From the NCBI GenBank assembly GCA_027382625.1, contig JAJKFJ010024093.1:1-20301 (forward strand): a stretch of DNA of 20,301 nucleotides, read 5' to 3'. The position numbers were made by a program, and so were the translations under genes. The notes beneath the pieces are model-generated. The model was not told the origin of the DNA and did not search any database. It saw nothing but the letters and a program-made list of their open reading frames with translations. This stretch comes from Tetmemena sp. SeJ-2015. Taxonomy: Eukaryota; Ciliophora; Spirotrichea; Sporadotrichida; Oxytrichidae. Shown here in pieces: positions 17,235 to 20,301 of this stretch (positions are counted from its first letter, which is position 1; each line of letters begins with the position of its first letter).

Positions 17235-17932
17235 TCAAATGTAATGAGTGGCAAACAGGGAATTTGAAAGAGCTAGCTGGAAGTAGATAAAAAGCTCAGT
17301 CAGCAAGTTCATTGACTAAGAGAAATCCCAAAAGGTTATAAGGTTAACTCCTACTGTGAATATCAAAGTGAATGCACTATACCTAGCATAGTCATAGGTA
17401 TCACTTAGAAGGCTTGCGATCTCATCCGCTGTGAGAGTGCTTATTGTATCCTGTCTAACTTCCTACCAGGCATTTGCAGTACCGCCAGAGAACACCCACA
17501 GGAAGAACTCTCCAAATACTTAAATCACGCTCATTAAGTTCGTGTAGAAAGTTCCAACTTGCTTATGCTTTGAAACCTCAAGCTTTTATGAGGTAGAAGC
17601 AATTAAAAAATAATACTAAAAGTATTAATCACTCACTTTAATACTCAAATTTATTTTATAGAAGCAGAGAATGTTTGAGTGGCAATTTGTAACGATTGAA
17701 GCATCTCTCCATTCATGAAGTTGTCCAAGCCACCGCCGATTATCCATGCGAATATATTGTAGATTCCCTTAAACAATGAGTAGAAAATAACTGCATAGTT
17801 GTCTGCATCAAGAAGTTTCAAATTGAAATCTTCTTGCGTTTCAGACACTCGAGGTACAGAAGTTAGATAGTTTGCTACTTCAAAAGGTCTGAGGATGTTA
17901 GATTTCAAAAGCTCAATGAGATTCAGTTACAT
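17235..17932 (-). CDS. Hydrophobic protein of unknown family
   Basis: ATG 17932 to TGA 17235-17237, minus strand. One IES removed leaves 211 codons (210 residues). Hydrophobic stretches lie in YAVIFYSLFKGIYNIFAWII, VIQVFGEFFLWVFSGG, FTLIFTVGVNLITFW and LLTELFIYFQLALSNSLF. This suggests a membrane protein or one with amphipathic helices. A Leu-Thr-Ala-Asp-Glu helix lies between the last two. The reading frame stays open and codon-like upstream of the ATG to about 17985 (QVYTKAFDTLAIALK), so an N-terminal piece beyond another IES may be missing. No clear match to the neighbouring secreted family. Function unknown. Confidence 0.6.
17594..17658 (-). other. IES, 65 bp, pointer TAGAAGC
   Basis: TAGAAGC repeats at 17594-17600 and 17659-17665 around an AT-rich segment with TGA in frame. 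Deletion gives TFSASTSQKLEVSKHKQVG in open frame. Confidence 0.8.
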
Positions 17933-18154
17933 TTTTAGAGCGATAGCTAAAGTATCAAATGCTTTAGTATAGACTTGAGTAAGATTTATTTATTAATTAT
18001 TATGTGATTGAATCAGTAAACTATTATAGATTGATAAGGTTTCTAGAACAAAGATGAGAAATTATTGTGTATTAAATTGTGATCATTACTTAAAAGGCAT
18101 CATTTGAGCTAGTGTGTGAAATATTGATAATTTAAAATACGTATTAGCCAAGAA

Positions 18155-19231
18155 ATGACAGCTCACAGTCATCATGATCACGATCATCACGGCCATGATC
18201 ACTCTCATCATAATCACGATCATCATGGTCATGATCATCAAGAACATAAGCACTTCACCATTTTGGGAATTGACTGCTGCGACACCAAGAACCTTTACAT
18301 CGCACTCTTGGTTATATTCCTTGTGGGAATGAGGATATTCATTGCTCGCAAGAGAAGAAATGAAGAGGAGCACCAGCGCCGTCTTGAATCCTATAAAGTT
18401 CCTAAAGAGGGTGGAGTTTTGCAAAAACTACAGAAAGATGCAGATGGCAACATCAATTTAAAGCTTGCTAAAAAGATTAAGATCACCTCTGACACCTACA
18501 TCTTCAGATTCTCTTTCCCAGATCCTGACTATACCTTTGGCCTTCCAATTGGACAGCATGTGATTTTCTCAGCAAATATCCCCACAAAGGAAAAGCCTCA
18601 AGGAGACCTCGTGCAGAGAAAATACACCCCTACTAGCACTATCTAGAACAACGGCTATGTTGACTTTGTCATCAAGATCTATCGCAAGGATGTTCACCCT
18701 CGTTTCCCTGATGGAGGAATTATGACCCAGCACCTTGAAACCCTAGAAAATGGAGATATCATGTTGATGGAAGGCCCTAAAGGTAGACTTGCATATGAAG
18801 GCTTTGGCAATTTCGTGATATCCAAGAAAACTATGAGAAAGACCCGCATTGGTATGGTAGCAGGTGGAACTGGTATTACACCTTGCTATCAAGTGATTCA
18901 AGCTGCCCTTTAAGGTGATGATGGCACTCACCTAAGTTTAATCTTCGGTTGCCGTACAGTTGAAGATCTTCTCCTTAAGGAAGAGCTTGAATCGTTTGCT
19001 GAGAACTACAAAGATAGATTCACGCTCACATTCACAGTCGATATCAAGCCAGAGGATAGCCAATGGAAGGGAAAGGTTGGCTTTGTGACGAAGGAAATGA
19101 TTTAGGAAGCACTACCTGCTCCTACTGATGATACAATTATTCTCTACTGCGGCCCTCTACCTTTTGAAGAAATGATGGGCAAGCATTTGACTGAACTTGG
19201 CTATTCTAAGGATCAAATGTTCAAGTTCTGA
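18155..19231 (+). CDS. NADH-cytochrome b5 reductase with His-rich N-terminus
   Basis: ATG 18155 to TGA 19229-19231, 358 residues, one uninterrupted frame in the TAA/TAG=Gln code (in-frame TAG/TAA at 18644, 18911 and 19103). Residues 4-33 are a His/Asp/Gly run. Residues about 46-64 (NLYIALLVIFLVGMRIFIAR) form a membrane anchor followed by basic residues. The FAD-binding motif RKYTPTS is at 155-161, with the GPKGRLAYEG loop after it. The NADH-binding GMVAGGTGITP lies at 233-243, and FGCRTVEDLLLKEELE and YCGPLPF near 331-337 complete the ferredoxin-reductase fold. The enzyme passes electrons from NADH to cytochrome b5 for lipid desaturation and similar reactions, usually anchored to ER or outer mitochondrial membrane. 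The His-rich leader is unusual in the family and may bind metal (inference). No IES or intron. Confidence 0.95.
18164..18246 (+). repeat. Imperfect repeat encoding the His/Asp-rich leader
   Basis: Units of CATCATGA/CACGATCA type recur, giving alternating His-Asp codons. The pattern is partly self-complementary (CATGATCA-like), so the opposite strand also stays open by chance. Confidence 0.75.
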
Positions 19232-19392
19232 GAGCCAGCTAAGCGTATAATAAGTTTAATAGCAAGATTTCACACTAAATTAGATCCCTAGGTAGGAAAC
19301 TTAATTAGATTAAAGTATCCTTCTTTATTGCTTTTCAATTTATGATTCCGAGTTTCGAAGTTACTGATTAAAAGAGAGTTAAAAAATAAATC

Positions 19393-20125
19393 TCATTGCT
19401 TCCCCATCGCCTGCTTTATCCCTTTCTTAATGGTTTCTTAAACACCTTTTGTGGGATTACTAGTCTTTCTTGCCGACTGATTCCTATTAAATATTGAATA
19501 TTTCAAAGAGAAATATCGCTAGAATAAATTTGTTTACTGAAGAAAATCTTATCAAATACTTAATCTTGATCGTAGTTATCCTCATCTTCAGAGCAGTCAC
19601 TATGCAATTCGTCATCATCGCTACTGTTCTTTCTGAAGCTTTAGTTGTTATGTCTTGACATCTTTGAATCGTTATGATATTCAGTGGATCTATTTCTCCC
19701 GCCCTAAGTTTTCTGATTTGGAGCATCCAAATCCTCCACACTAACATTCGATGCATTTTGAAATTGAAGTTCATAAATTGATTTTAAATAACTCACTTCA
19801 TTGAAGTTTCTTGTGATGATTGCCGCTTTTGTGTTTCTTATAATACTTATCATGGATTTATTCGAATCGATACTTAGGTTTGGGACTTTCCCTTCCATCT
19901 TCATCTACCATGCTAAGAATTTTCTGTGTCACCATGATCTTCTAATTGTTCTTCCATATTTGCATCTCTAACTTTCTTTTTTCATGCATATAGGTACTCT
20001 TCAACTGCTCATTCAAAACCCCATAATATGATAAGAAAGTGAAAATAAGTTGTGTATAATTAATTTCATTATTAATACTTATAATCATGAGAGTCAAACG
20101 CGAAATTACTCAAAAATAACTACAT
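19393..20125 (-). CDS. Small highly charged protein, three IESs
   Basis: ATG 20125 to TGA 19393-19395, minus strand. Removing three IESs (160 bp) leaves 191 codons (190 residues). The N-terminal third (VLNEQLKSTYMHEKRKLEMQ) looks helical. A Lys/His-rich middle (KYYKKHKSGNHHKKLQFQN) and an acidic Ser/Asp cluster (NSSDDDELHSDCSEDEDNYD) follow. A basic tail (QETIKKGIKQAMGKQ) ends it. The acidic and basic low-complexity pattern suggests a nuclear or regulatory protein, but no family is recognised. All three joins carry 5-9 bp repeats and restore frame. Confidence 0.68.
19489..19553 (-). other. IES, 65 bp, pointer AAATA
   Basis: AAATA repeats at 19489-19493 and 19554-19558. Deletion avoids TGA (19503-19505 on plus) and joins the acidic cluster to the basic C-terminal tail. 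Confidence 0.72.
19763..19799 (-). other. IES, 37 bp, pointer ATTGAAGTT
   Basis: A 9-bp repeat at 19763-19771 and 19800-19808. Deletion joins HHKKLQ to FQNASNVSVED and removes a TGA. Confidence 0.83.
20023..20080 (-). other. IES, 58 bp, pointer ATAAT
   Basis: ATAAT repeats at 20023-20027 and 20081-20085 around an AT-rich core with a TGA. Deletion connects the ATG-proximal codons (SNFAFDSHDY) to GVLNEQLKS. Confidence 0.68.
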
Positions 20126-20144
20126 GATCCATCCTATCTCAGTT

Positions 20145-20301
20145 TCATTTTGACTCTAAGGTATGGATGTAGTAACCCTTATCAGTAGTAATAGCCAGTT
20201 CTCAACATCAACTCCATCGCAAAAATGTTGAGAGTGCCAGCGCGCACTATACTCTCGCATTTGAAAGTTGCTTTGCAGATGAGAAAGTTAGGAGTTGCAG
20301 C
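20145..20301 (-). CDS. C-terminal end of an unidentified gene (partial)
   Basis: Minus strand, entering at the window end and stopping at TGA 20145-20147. After one IES it reads FLICKATFKCESIVRAGTLN, then an FAMELMLRTGYYYIHTLESK end. Codons are well balanced and C-rich in third position, as in neighbouring genes. Too short to name. Only 19 bp separate its stop from the ATG of the next minus-strand gene, so the two may share a somatic chromosome or the boundary lies here. Confidence 0.6.
20169..20184 (-). other. IES, 16 bp, pointer GTAGTAA
   Basis: GTAGTAA repeats at 20169-20175 and 20185-20191. Undeleted reading stops at TGA after RTGYYY; deletion continues YIHTLESK to the next TGA. Confidence 0.72.

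Noticed and set aside
18086..18424. Minus-strand open frame rich in Met/Ile/Val opposite the His run
   Set aside because: Mirror image of the His/Asp codon repeat of the cytochrome b5 reductase gene.

Overview
This window reads as germline (micronuclear) DNA of a ciliate, most likely a hypotrich spirotrich of the Oxytricha/Stylonychia/Tetmemena kind. Two observations carry this. First, every convincing gene uses TAA and TAG as glutamine and only TGA as stop: the cytochrome b5 reductase at 18155-19231 is continuous only under that code. Second, most other genes are cut by short, mostly AT-rich inserts flanked by short direct repeats. Deleting one repeat copy plus the insert restores the reading frame each time. 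These fit internal eliminated sequences (IESs) with pointer repeats. Pointers differ at every site, unlike the constant TA ends of Paramecium IESs. I propose about 45 IESs. After deletion, the CDS lengths of the interrupted genes come out as whole codons (about 1512, 496, 493, 237, 521, 240, 675, 352, 210 and 190 residues for genes 1-9 and 11). Genus cannot be decided from the sequence.

Layout. 3-4795 (+): long Ser/Gln-rich coiled-coil protein, possibly cut at the window edge. 4907-6606 (+), 6877-8484 (+) and 9464-11789 (-): three members of one secreted-protein family. 8627-9415 (-): mitochondrial ribosomal protein bL20m with a long C-terminal extension. 11957-12899 (+): protein with a probable mitochondrial presequence and three small spliceosomal introns. 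13306-15355 (+): coiled-coil protein, almost free of IESs. 15579-17019 (-): EB1-family microtubule plus-end protein with introns and IESs. 17235-17932 (-): hydrophobic protein of unknown family. 18155-19231 (+): NADH-cytochrome b5 reductase with a histidine-rich N-terminus, IES-free. 19393-20125 (-): small charged protein. 20145-20301 (-): C-terminal end of a gene leaving the window.

Coordinate convention for IES entries: from the first base of the left pointer copy to the base before the right copy, so one pointer copy stays after excision. Pointers of minus-strand genes are given in plus-strand letters. All IES calls rest on frame restoration, and for the secreted family also on alignment between paralogs; no somatic sequence was available.

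The genes form no obvious pathway. In hypotrichs neighbouring germline genes usually end up on separate gene-sized chromosomes, so adjacency says little about joint function. Two of the secreted paralogs are tandem and the third is nearby, which suggests local duplication. I saw no transposon, tRNA, rRNA, CRISPR array or telomeric repeat tract.
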